This document shows positions 1-13,455 of a DNA stretch of 64,000 nt, piece by piece. Source of the stretch: Prescottella equi (GTDB lineage Bacteria > Actinomycetota > Actinomycetes > Mycobacteriales > Mycobacteriaceae). The DNA is taken from positions 1-64,000 of the forward strand of contig NZ_JAIVAH010000020.1 in NCBI RefSeq assembly GCF_020171745.1, in the 5' to 3' direction. Position numbers and translations under genes: made by a program. The notes beneath the pieces are model-generated. The model was not told where the DNA came from. It did no database searches and was given only the letters and a program-made list of their open reading frames with translations. Numbering within the stretch: position 1 is the stretch's first letter; the number at the start of each line of letters is the position of its first letter.

Positions 1-731
1 GTGCCGCAGATGCGGCACGCCGATCCTGCTCTGCGGTAGGTGTAGGTGCGCGGCCGATCCTTGGCGTACGCCGGATCACCGTGGTCGTCCTCGGGACGCA
101 CGACGTGCATCTTGCCGCGGCGCACCCCGACGTTCATGAGGTCGACGAGATCGGCCCATATCGCGTCGAACTCGGCGCGGCTGACCTTCTTGCCGGGACG
201 CTCCGGATGGATGCCGTGCCGGAACAGGATCTCGGCGCGGTAGACGTTGCCGACGCCGGCGAGAACGGCCTGGTCCATCAGCAGCGCGCCGATCGGTGTC
301 TGCGACTTCGAGATTCGCGCCCACGCGCGGTCCGGATCGGCGTCCCTGCGGAGCGGATCGGGTCCGAGCCGGGCCTCGATGGCCGCGACCTGCGGCGGGT
401 GCAGCACCTCGCACGCGGTCGGCCCGCGCAGGTCGGCACCGTACTCGGCGCCGATCATTCGCATGCGAACCTGCCCGACCGGCGCCTCCAGCGGCACCGC
501 GGACTCGGTGAACTTCCCGTACAGGCCGAGGTGGACGTGCACCACCAGGCCGTTCTCGTAGTGGTGCCACAAGTGCTTGCCCCACGCGTCCGAACGCACG
601 AGGACGCGGCCGTCGATCAGGGCCGCGTCCTCGGCGAATCGTCCTTGCGGGCTCGACACCCACACCGGTGATCCCGCGAACCGTCGCTGGTGCAGACGCG
701 CGAGACGGTGCAGGGTGTGTCCCTCGGGCAA
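1..731 (-). CDS. nei1: Fpg/Nei-family DNA glycosylase, 3' end cut by window edge
   Basis: Base-excision repair glycosylase/AP lyase that removes oxidised bases. The frame is open from a TTG at 729-731 to the window edge and begins Pro-Glu-Gly-His directly after the initiator, the catalytic N-terminal Pro2-Glu3 of this family. Further family marks are a GKHLW segment, the LAGVGNVYRAE segment that precedes the helix-two-turn-helix, and the first half of the C-terminal zinc finger (CRICG) at the window edge. About 243 residues are present and the end of the zinc finger is missing. It lies 19 bases after rpiB on the same strand. The order rpiB-nei matches Rv2465c-Rv2464c, so Nei1 is preferred to MutM, although the two cannot be separated with certainty from sequence alone. 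Confidence 0.88.
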   Translation of the reverse strand, partial: MPEGHTLHRLARLHQRRFAGSPVWVSSPQGRFAEDAALIDGRVLVRSDAWGKHLWHHYENGLVVHVHLGLYGKFTESAVPLEAPVGQVRMRMIGAEYGADLRGPTACEVLHPPQVAAIEARLGPDPLRRDADPDRAWARISKSQTPIGALLMDQAVLAGVGNVYRAEILFRHGIHPERPGKKVSRAEFDAIWADLVDLMNVGVRRGKMHVVRPEDDHGDPAYAKDRPRTYTYRRAGSACRICG

Positions 732-750
732 GGTGGTCTACCCGGTTCCG

Positions 751-1233
751 TCAGGCCTCGGGGGCCGCGGGAACGGCGGGTGCGACGCCGGTCTTCTCGT
801 ACTCGGCGAGGATGTCGATGCGGCGCTGGTGGCGCTCCTCGTCCGACCACTCGGTGGCCAGGAAGGCGTCGACGATCGCGAGGGTCTCCTCGAGCGAGTG
901 CATCCGACCGCCGATGCCGATGAGCTGGGCGTTGTTGTGCTGACGCGCGAGCTGCGCGGTCTCGACGCTCCAGGCCAGCGCGCAGCGGGCGCCGGGCACC
1001 TTGTTCGCGGCGATCTGCTCACCGTTGCCGCTGCCGCCGAGGACGAGGCCGAGGCTGCCCGGATCGGCGACGACGCGGCGAGCCGCCTCGATGCAGAAGG
1101 CCGGGTAGTCGTCGACGGCGTCGTAGACGTGCGCACCGCAGTCGATGGCCTCGTGGCCGTTCGCGGTGAGGTGTTCGATGATCTCGTTCTTGCGTTCGAA
1201 GCCGGCGTGGTCGGCACCCAGGTATACGCGCAT
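751..1233 (-). CDS. rpiB: Ribose-5-phosphate isomerase B
   Basis: Interconverts ribose 5-phosphate and ribulose 5-phosphate in the pentose phosphate pathway (cytosolic, 160 residues). The RpiB fold signature is complete: the N-terminal ADHAG phosphate-binding segment, the GGSGNGE loop at 66-72 and His99. In the actinobacterial class the catalytic base is a Glu (Glu72 here) instead of the Cys used by the E. coli enzyme. The ATG at 1231-1233 gives the expected start MRVYLGADHAG. It is followed 19 bases later by nei1 and probably shares its transcript. The gene between it and pepN on the same strand encodes the CPWC protein, as in mycobacteria. Confidence 0.95.
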   Translation of the reverse strand: MRVYLGADHAGFERKNEIIEHLTANGHEAIDCGAHVYDAVDDYPAFCIEAARRVVADPGSLGLVLGGSGNGEQIAANKVPGARCALAWSVETAQLARQHNNAQLIGIGGRMHSLEETLAIVDAFLATEWSDEERHQRRIDILAEYEKTGVAPAVPAAPEA

Positions 1234-1311
1234 GACGTCAATTCTGACAGGCGACGTCGTCGCGGCACCCCTCGGGGACGCCGCGACGACGTCGCGCTCC
1301 GGCCGGGAACC

Positions 1312-1950
1312 TCAGTCGAACTCGGGGTCCTCGGTGCGGGTGCGCTTGAGCTCGAAGAAGTGCGGATACGACGCCAGCGCGACCGTGCCGTCCCACACCC
1401 GGCCGGCGTCCTCGCCGCGCGGGATGCGGGACAGGACCGGTCCGAAGAACGCGGTGCCGTTGACGTGGATGGTCGGGGTGCCGACGTCGTCGCCGACCTT
1501 GTCCATGCCGGCGTGGTGGCTGCGGCGCAGTTCGGCGTCGTACTCGTCGGTGTCCGCGGCCGCGGCCAACTCCGCCGGCAGTCCCAGTTCGGCGAGGGCC
1601 TCGACCACGACGTTCGTCAGATCCTGGTCGCCGCCGTTGTGGATGCGGGTGCCCATCGCGGTGTACAGCGGCAGCAGGATCTCGTCGCCGCGCTGCTGCG
1701 CCGCGGCGATGAGGACCCGCACCGGGCCCCACGCCTGGGCCATCCTCTCGCGGTACTCCTCGGGCAGCTCGCGGCCCTCGTTGAGGACGGCGAGGCTCAT
1801 GACGTGGAAGTTGGCCTCGATGTCGCGGACCCTCGTGACCTCGAGAATCCAGCGCGAGGTGATCCAGCACCAGGGGCACAGCGGATCGAACCAGAAGTCG
1901 ACGGTGTCCGTCGCGTCGTCGGTGCCGGGGGTCTGTGCTCGAGTGCTCAC
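1312..1950 (-). CDS. Thioredoxin-fold CPWC protein, Rv2466c-like mycothiol-dependent nitroreductase
   Basis: DsbA/FrnE-superfamily oxidoreductase of 212 residues. The redox motif CPWC lies at residues 25-28 in the context FDPLCPWCW, and a GTPTIHVNG cis-Pro segment follows near the C-terminus; both are typical of the family that includes Rv2466c (mycoredoxin-2), described as a mycothiol-dependent reductase able to reduce nitro compounds. The GTG start at 1948-1950 is chosen because AAGGAG lies six bases upstream; the open frame extends further upstream without a better site. There is no signal peptide, so it acts in the cytosol. Its place beside rpiB and pepN matches the mycobacterial order. 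Confidence 0.85.
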   Translation of the reverse strand: MSTRAQTPGTDDATDTVDFWFDPLCPWCWITSRWILEVTRVRDIEANFHVMSLAVLNEGRELPEEYRERMAQAWGPVRVLIAAAQQRGDEILLPLYTAMGTRIHNGGDQDLTNVVVEALAELGLPAELAAAADTDEYDAELRRSHHAGMDKVGDDVGTPTIHVNGTAFFGPVLSRIPRGEDAGRVWDGTVALASYPHFFELKRTRTEDPEFD

Positions 1951-2116
1951 TCGTGTCTCCTTGTCCAGGGCGCGGCGACGTCCACGCCGTACCTCTCGAT
2001 TCAAGGGAACCACGGCGACGCGGGAATGCTTCCCCAGCACGCCGACACCTCGGTTAGGGTCGATTGCGGACAGCGAAATGACAGATCCAGTCGCAACACT
2101 GGAACGGAGCATTCAC

Positions 2117-3367
2117 GTGACTTCCCCCGAGCCATCGCAGCGCACCTTCGTCATCGTCGGCGGCGGTCTCGCCGGCGCCAAGCTCGCAGAATCCTTGAGG
2201 GCCAGAGATTTCGACGGCACCGTCGTACTCCTGAGCGCCGAGGACCATCTGCCCTACGAGCGGCCGCCGCTCTCCAAGGAACACGTCGCGGGCAAGAAGG
2301 ACCTGCCGGACTTCACGGTGCAGAACGGCGACTGGTACCGCGACCACCACGTGGACCTGCGCCTGGGCACCACCGCGGAGGCGATCGATCGCGACAACCG
2401 ACACGTCGTGCTGCCCGACGGTTCCACGCTCGGCTACGACAAACTCGCCCTCGCGACCGGGTCCCGCTCGCGTCGGCCACCGATACCGGGCGCCGACGCC
2501 GCGGGGGTGCACTACCTGCGCACGATCGACGAATCGGACGCGTTGATCGCGGCACTGACCCCGGGCTCGCGCCTGGTGATCGTCGGTGCCGGGTGGATCG
2601 GGCTCGAGATCGCCGCGGGTGCCCGCGGCAGGGACGTGTCGGTGACGATCGTCGAGGCCGCGGAACTGCCACTGCTGGCGGCGCTGGGCCGGGAGATGGG
2701 CACGGTGTTCGCCGATCTGCACCGCGCACACGGCGTCGACTTCCGTTTCGGCGCGAGGGTCGAGGAGATCACCGTCTCCGACGGACGCGCCGACGGCGTG
2801 CGCCTGGGCGACGGCACGGTTCTGCCCGCCGACGCGGTACTGGTGGCGGTGGGCGCGCAGCCCAACATCGAGATCGCCGAGGCCGCCGGGCTTTCCATCG
2901 ACGACCACGACGGCGGGGTGCTGGTGGACGGCACCCTGACGACGAGCGATCCGCACATCGTCGCGGTCGGCGACATCGCGGCGCAGCAGCATCCGCTGCT
3001 GGGCGCCCGGATTCGCGTCGAGCACTGGGCGAATGCTCTCAATCAGCCGGCGATCGCGGCGGCGACGATGCTCGGCCATCCCGTCGAGTTCACGAATCTG
3101 CCGTACTTCTTCACCGATCAGTACGACCTCGGTATGGAGTACGTGGGTTGGGCGCCGGAGTATTCGAAGGTCGTCACCCGCGGCGACGTCGGTGCCCGCG
3201 AGTTCCTCGCGTTCTGGCTCGACGAGGAGAACCGGGTGCTCGCGGGGATGAACGTCAACATCTGGGACGTCACCGACGACATCAAGGCACTGGTCGCCTT
3301 CTCCGGCCCGGTCGATCCGGCCCGCCTCGCCGACCCCGCCGTCCCCCTCCCCGATCTACTCCCCTGA
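2117..3367 (+). CDS. FAD/NAD-dependent ferredoxin (rubredoxin/putidaredoxin) reductase
   Basis: Flavoprotein of 416 residues that passes electrons from NAD(P)H to a ferredoxin or rubredoxin. The FAD-binding motif GGGLAG is at 15-20, the NAD-binding motif GAGWIG at 157-162, and the second FAD motif (VAVGDIAA) near residue 290; the C-terminal reductase domain ends in the usual lid region. The GTG at 2117 has GGAG seven bases upstream; an in-frame ATG at 2078 is an alternative. No ferredoxin gene is adjacent. The gene is extra relative to the mycobacterial backbone order. It could serve the P450 encoded 14 kb away, but that is inference. Confidence 0.85.
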   Translation: MTSPEPSQRTFVIVGGGLAGAKLAESLRARDFDGTVVLLSAEDHLPYERPPLSKEHVAGKKDLPDFTVQNGDWYRDHHVDLRLGTTAEAIDRDNRHVVLPDGSTLGYDKLALATGSRSRRPPIPGADAAGVHYLRTIDESDALIAALTPGSRLVIVGAGWIGLEIAAGARGRDVSVTIVEAAELPLLAALGREMGTVFADLHRAHGVDFRFGARVEEITVSDGRADGVRLGDGTVLPADAVLVAVGAQPNIEIAEAAGLSIDDHDGGVLVDGTLTTSDPHIVAVGDIAAQQHPLLGARIRVEHWANALNQPAIAAATMLGHPVEFTNLPYFFTDQYDLGMEYVGWAPEYSKVVTRGDVGAREFLAFWLDEENRVLAGMNVNIWDVTDDIKALVAFSGPVDPARLADPAVPLPDLLP

Positions 3368-3371
3368 CCCT

Positions 3372-3434
3372 CGCGTTTTGCGCACTTGTCGCGCCCGCGA
3401 CAGCGAGATCACCGCGACAAGTGCGCAAATCGCG
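3372..3434. repeat. Long intergenic inverted repeat
   Basis: Two 22-base arms (3372-3393 and 3413-3434) are inverted copies with one mismatch; the core is GCGCACTTGTCGCG and its complement. The 19-base centre is not paired. It lies between two plus-strand genes, five bases after the flavin reductase stop, and can form a long hairpin. It has no T-run, so it looks more like a dispersed palindromic element than a classical terminator, though it may act as one. Confidence 0.7.
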
Positions 3435-3498
3435 GGGGAAACGGGATGCGTGATGGGATAGCAGGAAGTGTTCGTCCACCCGTGATGAGGAGTTCTCC

Positions 3499-6084
<2,586 letters not shown>

Positions 6085-6094
6085 CCCACGAACG

Positions 6095-6130
6095 CCGGTG
6101 ACCCGGTGCCGTAGGGCACCGGGTCACCGG
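6095..6130. terminator. Bidirectional terminator between pepN and the DUF5130 gene
   Basis: A perfect 16-base-pair stem (6095-6110 with 6115-6130) and a GTAG loop lie between two convergent genes, 10 bases after the pepN stop. The symmetry allows it to serve both directions. No T-run is present, as is usual in actinobacteria. Confidence 0.85.
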
Positions 6131-6153
6131 GGGTGGAGCGTGAGTACAGGGAC

Positions 6154-6630
6154 TTACTTGGCGGCGATCGCCGCGCTCATCACGCGCAGCGCCGAGACGA
6201 GACCGTCGACGAGGTCGCCCTCACCGAAGGACGCGAGCGCGGCGGTGACGCCGAGCTGAGCGACCCGGTCCGTGACCCGGTTCTGGACGGCCCGGCCACC
6301 GCGGATCTCGATCGCGCGCTGGTTGGGCGAGACCGCGATGAGGACCGAACGCTCGGCCTCCGGGGTGTGCGGGAAGACCGCGTCGGTGCCGACAGCGGTG
6401 TTCTCGCCGAGATCGCCGACGTAGATGTTGAACCGCACCTTGGTGGAGCGGGTCGCATCCGTCAGGGCGTCGTCGAGGCGCACCAACTGGTCGGTCGTGA
6501 AGGGCAGCAGGTCGTCGAACGACTCGCCGATGCGGTGCACACCGGAGATGCGACCGCTGGTCGTCACGACGGTGCCGACCGGCAGATCTGCCGGGGCCAC
6601 CGAGGTCTGGATTACGTCACCACTTGCCAC
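6154..6630 (-). CDS. DUF5130 protein (Rv2468c-like), probable respiratory supercomplex-associated factor
   Basis: Soluble-looking protein of 158 residues with no signal peptide, related to mycobacterial Rv2468c. From memory, the M. smegmatis homologue (MSMEG_4692, PRSAF1) was found bound to the bcc-aa3 (III2IV2) supercomplex in cryo-EM work. The context supports this: its start overlaps by 14 bases the end of a gene for a one-helix membrane protein that resembles the neighbouring subunit CtaJ. The domain contains a central hydrophobic strand pattern (FNIYVGDLG, SVLIAVSPN) resembling TPM-type folds. Catalytic function is unknown. Confidence 0.75.
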   Translation of the reverse strand: MASGDVIQTSVAPADLPVGTVVTTSGRISGVHRIGESFDDLLPFTTDQLVRLDDALTDATRSTKVRFNIYVGDLGENTAVGTDAVFPHTPEAERSVLIAVSPNQRAIEIRGGRAVQNRVTDRVAQLGVTAALASFGEGDLVDGLVSALRVMSAAIAAK

Positions 6631-6865
6631 TTGCCGAACCTCCGATCACGTCTGCACCCGCGGCGTGCGCGGCGTGGTGACCGTGCGTGGTCACCTCGTC
6701 GACGGCGCTCCACAGGACCGGCTGATGGGTCCAGCGCTCGCCGAGGCGGTACTCGGTCGGCACGAAGCCGGGCGACTTCTTGGTCATGAAGGACAGTCCC
6801 GCGACGATCGCGATCACCAGGACGGGTATCCCTACGAATATCAGCACTGTCTCGAGAATGCTCAC
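6617..6865 (-). CDS. ctaJ: Single-helix membrane protein, CtaJ-like aa3 oxidase subunit
   Basis: Protein of 82 residues with one N-terminal transmembrane helix (about residues 5-26) and a conserved cytoplasmic segment, FMTKKSPGFVPTEYRLGERW. In mycobacteria a protein with this layout, encoded beside the DUF5130 gene, was identified in the III2IV2 respiratory supercomplex as CtaJ; I rely on memory and gene order for that name. It overlaps the downstream DUF5130 gene by 14 bases, so the two are translationally coupled. The ATG at 6863-6865 leaves the helix intact. Confidence 0.65.
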   Translation of the reverse strand: MSILETVLIFVGIPVLVIAIVAGLSFMTKKSPGFVPTEYRLGERWTHQPVLWSAVDEVTTHGHHAAHAAGADVIGGSASGKW

Positions 6866-6926
6866 GACGCAAACCGTAGCCGAGTCCTGCCGAAATGGAA
6901 GCGTCGGGGCCGAATCTCCGGTCTTC

Positions 6927-7592
6927 TCAGGCCGCGCCCTCGCCCAGATAGGGAAGCCACGTCGGATGCACCTCGGTGGTGCTGGACAACAGCCTCCAGT
7001 GCGGACCCGACGGAGGCACGAGCGCGGCCTGGAGGGTCCACCCCAGTTCCGCTAGCAGTTTGTCCGCTTTGCGGTGATTACACGGTGCGCAGCACGCGAC
7101 GCAGTTCTCCCACGAATGTCCGCCCCCGCGACTGCGCGGCACGACGTGATCGATCGTCTCGGCCTTGTCCCCGCAGTAGCCGCAGCGGAAGCGGTCGCGG
7201 TGCATCAGCGCGGCCCGCGTCATCGGAACCCGGGAGCGATAGGGCACCCGGACGTAGTTGCGAAGGCGGATGACCGACGGCACCTGAAGCGAGCAGCCCT
7301 CGGAATGGATGACCGGCCCGAGTGGATCCTCGTGGACGGCGTCGGCCTTGTCGCAGACCATCAGCACGACGGCGCGGCGGGCGGGCAGGGCGGTCAGTGG
7401 TTCGAATGTGGCGTTGAGCAACAGCACCCGGCGTTTGTTCCAGCCCGGCTGCAGGCTCCGGCCCGGCAGAACGAGCCCGGTCGTGCCGGGCTCGGGAATG
7501 ACATGCAGCGGAAAAGCCCCCGACGTGCGATTACCCCGCACATCAGTGGGCACGAGTTGTCGATGCGCTCGCGCGCCGTGTCGGTGTGCCAT
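6927..7592 (-). CDS. HNH endonuclease family protein (Rv2469c-like)
   Basis: Protein of 221 residues with an HNH nuclease module near the C-terminus: CGYCG, then ETIDHVVPRSRGG, then ENCVACCAPCNHRK, giving the two zinc-binding CxxC pairs and the catalytic His. The ATG at 7590-7592 is preferred because GGAGG lies just upstream and because the length then matches the mycobacterial homologue; a GTG at 7551-7553 is possible. The family is conserved in actinobacteria and is not linked here to any restriction or phage gene. Its cellular role is not known. It is divergent from glbO. Confidence 0.85.
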   Translation of the reverse strand: MAHRHGARAHRQLVPTDVRGNRTSGAFPLHVIPEPGTTGLVLPGRSLQPGWNKRRVLLLNATFEPLTALPARRAVVLMVCDKADAVHEDPLGPVIHSEGCSLQVPSVIRLRNYVRVPYRSRVPMTRAALMHRDRFRCGYCGDKAETIDHVVPRSRGGGHSWENCVACCAPCNHRKADKLLAELGWTLQAALVPPSGPHWRLLSSTTEVHPTWLPYLGEGAA

Positions 7593-7757
7593 GCGACCTC
7601 CGCGAAGACTGACCCAAGTTGACCACGGATGACGCGGTCCCGCACACCCATTTCCGCGAAAAAGTTGCTGCACGATCGATGAACACGCGGTGCCGTGCAC
7701 CACACCGGGACACGCTTCGGCCCCTTCTCCGCGAAACCGGGCACAATGGGACGCGAC

Positions 7758-8174
7758 ATGACTGACACGAACCCCACGACCCCCACCCCGCAGCAGACCT
7801 TCTACGACGCGGTCGGCGGAGCCGAGACGTTCCGCAAGCTCACCGCGCGGTTCTACGAGGAGGTCGCGAAGGACGAGATCGTCCGGCCGCTGTACCCCGA
7901 GGAGGACCTCGGGCCGGCGGAGCGCCGCATGCGCATGTTCCTCGAGCAGTACTGGGGCGGACCGCGCACGTACTCCGAGGAGCGCGGGCATCCGCGCCTG
8001 CGGATGCGGCACAACCCGTTCAAGATCGGCCCGATCGAACGGGACGCGTGGCTGCGGTGCATGCACGTCGCGATTGCGTCGATCGACGATCGGACACTCG
8101 ACGAGGCTCACCGCCGTGCGCTCGTGGACTACATGGAGATGGCGGCGGCGTCGATGGTGAACTCGCCGATCTAG
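7758..8174 (+). CDS. glbO: Group II truncated haemoglobin (trHbO)
   Basis: Haem protein of 138 residues that binds oxygen. Group II residues are in place: Tyr33 (B10), Tyr46 (CD1), proximal His85 in RHNPFKIG, and Trp98 (G8), all shifted by ten from M. tuberculosis GlbO because of an N-terminal extension. In mycobacteria GlbO is membrane-associated and linked to respiration and peroxide handling; here it lies close to the putative supercomplex genes. The ATG at 7758 is preferred; an in-frame ATG at 7746 is also possible. It is divergent from the HNH gene and 61 bases ahead of aglA. Confidence 0.93.
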   Translation: MTDTNPTTPTPQQTFYDAVGGAETFRKLTARFYEEVAKDEIVRPLYPEEDLGPAERRMRMFLEQYWGGPRTYSEERGHPRLRMRHNPFKIGPIERDAWLRCMHVAIASIDDRTLDEAHRRALVDYMEMAAASMVNSPI

Positions 8175-8235
8175 CGGCCGCGACACAGCCGCATACGTCG
8201 ATCCTCACGCTTCCGATGCGGCACTATGACTTGCT

Positions 8236-9840
8236 GTGACCACCCGCGAGGATCGGCCCACCGCCGACGCAGCGCCCGCCGCGCGTCCGTGGTGGTCGGA
8301 TGCTGTCTTCTACCAGGTCTATCCGCGGTCGTTCTCCGACTCGGACGGTGACGGTGTGGGCGATCTGGGCGGCGTGATCGACCGCCTGGGCTATCTGGAA
8401 CTGCTCGGGGTGGACGCGATCTGGCTCAGCCCGGTCATGCGCTCCCCGATGGCCGACCACGGCTACGACGTCTCCGACCCGCGGGACATCGATCCCCTGT
8501 TCGGCGACCTCGCGACGATGGACACGCTCATCGCCGAGGCGCACGCCCGCGGCATCCGGGTCACGATGGATCTGGTCCCGAACCACACGAGCGATCAGCA
8601 CCCGTGGTTCCTGGAGGCCCTCGCCGCCGGCGCCGGCTCGAGCGCCCGCGAGCGCTATCTCTTCCGCGACGGCCGCGGCCCGGACGGCGCCGAGCCACCG
8701 AACAACTGGCCGAGCGTGTTCGGCGGCCCGGCGTGGACACGGATCACCGAGCCCGACGGCTCCCCCGGGCAGTGGTACCTGCACATCTTCGCCGCCGAAC
8801 AGCCGGACCTGAACTGGGACAACCCGGAGGTGTTCGACGACCTCGAGACGACCCTGCGATTCTGGCTGCACCGTGGCGTCGACGGCTTCCGGATCGACGT
8901 CGCGCACGGCATGGCCAAGCCCGAGGGCCTGCCGGACCACGATTGGGACACCAACGCCCTGCTCCGCAACGGTGACGACGATCCCCGCTTCAACAATCCG
9001 GCGGTTCACGAGATCCACCGCGGCATTCGCGCGGTCATGAACCAGTACCCGCACGCGATGTCGGTCGGCGAGATCTGGGTCCGCGACAACGAGCGGTTCG
9101 GCGAGTACATCCGCCCGGACGAACTGCACCTCGGCTTCAACTTCCGCCTCGCCGAGACCCCGTTCGAGGCCAACGCCGTGCGCGCCGCGATCGAGAACTC
9201 GCTCGACGCCGTCGCCCGGGTGGGCGGCACGCCCACGTGGACGTTGTCGAACCACGACGTCGAGCGGGAGGTCACCCGGTACGGCGCCGGTGCCCGCGGG
9301 ACCGCCCGCGCCCGCGCGATGGCGCTCGTCGAATTGGCGCTGCCGGGGGCGTCGTTCATCTACAACGGCGCCGAGCTGGGTCTGCCGAACGTCGACCTTC
9401 CCGATGCGGTGCTGCAGGACCCGGTGTGGGAACGATCCGGGCACACCGAACGCGGCCGGGACGGGTGCCGCGTGCCGCTGCCCTGGGAGGGGACCCTGCC
9501 GCCGTTCGGGTTCTCGACCGAGCCGGACACGTGGCTGCCGATCCCGGCGGAGTGGGCGGACCTGACCGTCGAGGCACAGCTCGAGGACGTCGACTCGACA
9601 CTGTCGCTGTACCGCGCGGCACTCGAACTGCGGGCCACCCTGCCGGAGTGTTCGGGCGACGAAATCGATTGGTACGGAAGCCCACCCGGCTGTTTCGCGT
9701 TCCGCCGCCGGGGCGGGCTGATCTGCGTCCTCAACGCCACCGACGCCCCGATCCAGCTGCCGCCCGGCACCGCCGTGCTGTCGAGCCTGCCCCTCGTCGA
9801 CGGCCTGCTCCCCGCCGACTCGGCGGCCTGGCTGGTGTGA
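8236..9840 (+). CDS. aglA: GH13 alpha-glucosidase
   Basis: Glycoside hydrolase of 534 residues acting on alpha-glucosidic bonds of oligosaccharides. The alpha-amylase barrel is clear from FYQVYPRSF near the N-terminus through the conserved regions: DLVPNHTSDQH, GFRIDVAHG with nucleophile Asp221, GEIWV with acid/base Glu279, and SNHDVE with Asp341. There is no export signal, so it probably acts on imported or internal sugars. The GTG start follows glbO by 61 bases. It matches Rv2471 in the backbone. A hairpin terminator follows the stop. Confidence 0.93.
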   Translation: MTTREDRPTADAAPAARPWWSDAVFYQVYPRSFSDSDGDGVGDLGGVIDRLGYLELLGVDAIWLSPVMRSPMADHGYDVSDPRDIDPLFGDLATMDTLIAEAHARGIRVTMDLVPNHTSDQHPWFLEALAAGAGSSARERYLFRDGRGPDGAEPPNNWPSVFGGPAWTRITEPDGSPGQWYLHIFAAEQPDLNWDNPEVFDDLETTLRFWLHRGVDGFRIDVAHGMAKPEGLPDHDWDTNALLRNGDDDPRFNNPAVHEIHRGIRAVMNQYPHAMSVGEIWVRDNERFGEYIRPDELHLGFNFRLAETPFEANAVRAAIENSLDAVARVGGTPTWTLSNHDVEREVTRYGAGARGTARARAMALVELALPGASFIYNGAELGLPNVDLPDAVLQDPVWERSGHTERGRDGCRVPLPWEGTLPPFGFSTEPDTWLPIPAEWADLTVEAQLEDVDSTLSLYRAALELRATLPECSGDEIDWYGSPPGCFAFRRRGGLICVLNATDAPIQLPPGTAVLSSLPLVDGLLPADSAAWLV

Positions 9841-9848
9841 TTCGCCGA

Positions 9849-9867
9849 CCTCCCGCCCAGCGGGAGG
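9849..9867 (+). terminator. Hairpin after aglA
   Basis: An 8-base-pair perfect stem (9849-9856 with 9860-9867) with a CCA loop lies nine bases after the aglA stop. It marks the left border of the aromatic-catabolism island. Confidence 0.6.
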
Positions 9868-9972
9868 GACGATTTCGCCGCCCTTCGCGCCCTTTCTAGG
9901 GTCGTGGACGCGACGCGACCGGACACCCATGTCCGCTCGCCGTCTCCCCCACGCACCCCGAGGAGTTCCGCG

Positions 9973-12466
<2,494 letters not shown>

Positions 12467-12479
12467 CCGACCGCCGCTC

Positions 12480-12500
12480 GGTGTGCACATTGTGCACACC
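12480..12500. promoter_or_regulatory. Candidate IclR operator upstream of iclR
   Basis: Perfect inverted repeat with 9-base arms, GGTGTGCAC (12480-12488) and GTGCACACC (12492-12500), separated by ATT. It is centred about 30 bases ahead of the iclR start. Similar sequences occur ahead of mhpA, which points to autoregulation and shared control. Confidence 0.7.
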
Positions 12501-12520
12501 GCTCGGCATAAGGTGAGCCT

Positions 12521-13234
12521 GTGGCCACCACCGATCCGAACCCGCAGACCACCCCGTCGCCCACCCGCGCCACCGGTACCCAGACGCTTGCGCGGGGCCT
12601 GCACGCGCTCGAACTTGTGGCCAACTCCGCGGGCGGACTGACGATCCAGGACGTCGCGGATCGACTGGGCGTGCACCGCAGCATCGCGACCCGCCTGCTG
12701 GCCACCATCGCGGACCGTCGCCTCATCAGCCGCGGACCGGACGGCCGCTATCGCGCGGCCGGCGGGCTGGCCGCCCTCGGACGCGAGGTCTACTCCGGGC
12801 TACGCCAGGTCGCGACGCCACTGATGCAGGACCTCGCCGACCGGCTCGGCGCGAGTGTCGCGCTGTTCGTGGCCGAGGCCGAGGACGCCGTCGCCGTGGT
12901 CGTCACCGAACCCGCGAACTCGACGGTCCGGGTGTCGTTCCGGCAGGGTGGCCGCCATCCCCTCGACCGCGGTGCCGCCGGGTACGCGCTGCTCACCGCA
13001 CTCCCCCCGCGCGCCGGCGAGGATCCCCGGGTCACCGAGGGCCGCCGCAGGGGTTACGTGATCAGCTTCGGCGAGGTCGAACCCGGCTACTGGGGCCTCG
13101 GCGCCCCACTCGCGCAGGTCGAGAACGAACCGGCAGCCTGCCTCACGATCATCAGCGCGTCGAAGGAACTCATCGAGGGGTCCGTCGAGGCGACCCTCGA
13201 AGCCGTCGCCCAGCTCCGCAGGTACACCGCATGA
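12521..13234 (+). CDS. IclR-family transcriptional regulator of the mhp/hpp genes
   Basis: Regulator of 237 residues. The N-terminal winged helix includes TIQDVADRLGVHRSIATRLLATI near residues 41-63, and an effector-binding domain follows. IclR-type regulators (HppR, MhpR) control 3-(3-hydroxyphenyl)propionate catabolism in Rhodococcus and E. coli. The GTG start lies 54 bases after the SDR stop, with a 21-base palindrome between them; related palindromes precede mhpA. A 17-base-pair terminator follows the gene, so mhpA-mhpC-mhpB is a separate unit. The effector domain is shorter than in E. coli MhpR. Confidence 0.88.
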   Translation: MATTDPNPQTTPSPTRATGTQTLARGLHALELVANSAGGLTIQDVADRLGVHRSIATRLLATIADRRLISRGPDGRYRAAGGLAALGREVYSGLRQVATPLMQDLADRLGASVALFVAEAEDAVAVVVTEPANSTVRVSFRQGGRHPLDRGAAGYALLTALPPRAGEDPRVTEGRRRGYVISFGEVEPGYWGLGAPLAQVENEPAACLTIISASKELIEGSVEATLEAVAQLRRYTA

Positions 13235-13255
13235 CCTGAAGGCTCGACTCCCGCA

Positions 13256-13295
13256 CACGAAACCCGCACCGACCCCACTCGGTGCGGGTTTCGTG
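13256..13295 (+). terminator. Strong terminator after iclR
   Basis: A 17-base-pair perfect stem (13256-13272 with 13279-13295) with a 6-base loop. The stem holds GAAACCCGCACC and its complement. It separates the KstD-SDR-iclR group from mhpA. Confidence 0.85.
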
Positions 13296-13356
13296 CGTTC
13301 CGGGGCAGGTGGACCCCTCGCCGGACGGCCCGGGCTTGCAGCGGGCGGCGTGTCCG

Positions 13357-13373
13357 TGTTCACATAGTGCATA
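13357..13373. promoter_or_regulatory. Candidate IclR operator 1 upstream of mhpA
   Basis: The sequence TGTTCACATAGTGCATA matches the central 17 bases of the palindrome upstream of iclR at 14 positions. It lies 83 bases ahead of the mhpA start. Confidence 0.5.
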
Positions 13374-13398
13374 TCAACGTGCAACTAACGGTCACGAA

Positions 13399-13415
13399 TG
13401 CGCGCTATGCGCACA
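13399..13415. promoter_or_regulatory. Candidate IclR operator 2 upstream of mhpA
   Basis: The sequence TGCGCGCTATGCGCACA matches the central 17 bases of the iclR palindrome at 12 positions and lies 42 bases (four helical turns) downstream of operator 1, on the same face of the DNA. Confidence 0.4.
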
Positions 13416-13455
13416 TTCGGGGATCAGGGGCCGGCGCAGCCGCAGTGAGGAACCC

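Noticed and set aside
577-3453. Long plus-strand frame across nei1, rpiB and the CPWC gene
   Set aside because: It crosses three genes on the opposite strand and then runs in the wrong frame of the flavin reductase. The composition is not protein-like.
6927-7592. HNH protein as part of a restriction or phage defence system
   Set aside because: It sits in the conserved backbone next to glbO with no methylase or defence gene near it; its place matches Rv2469c.
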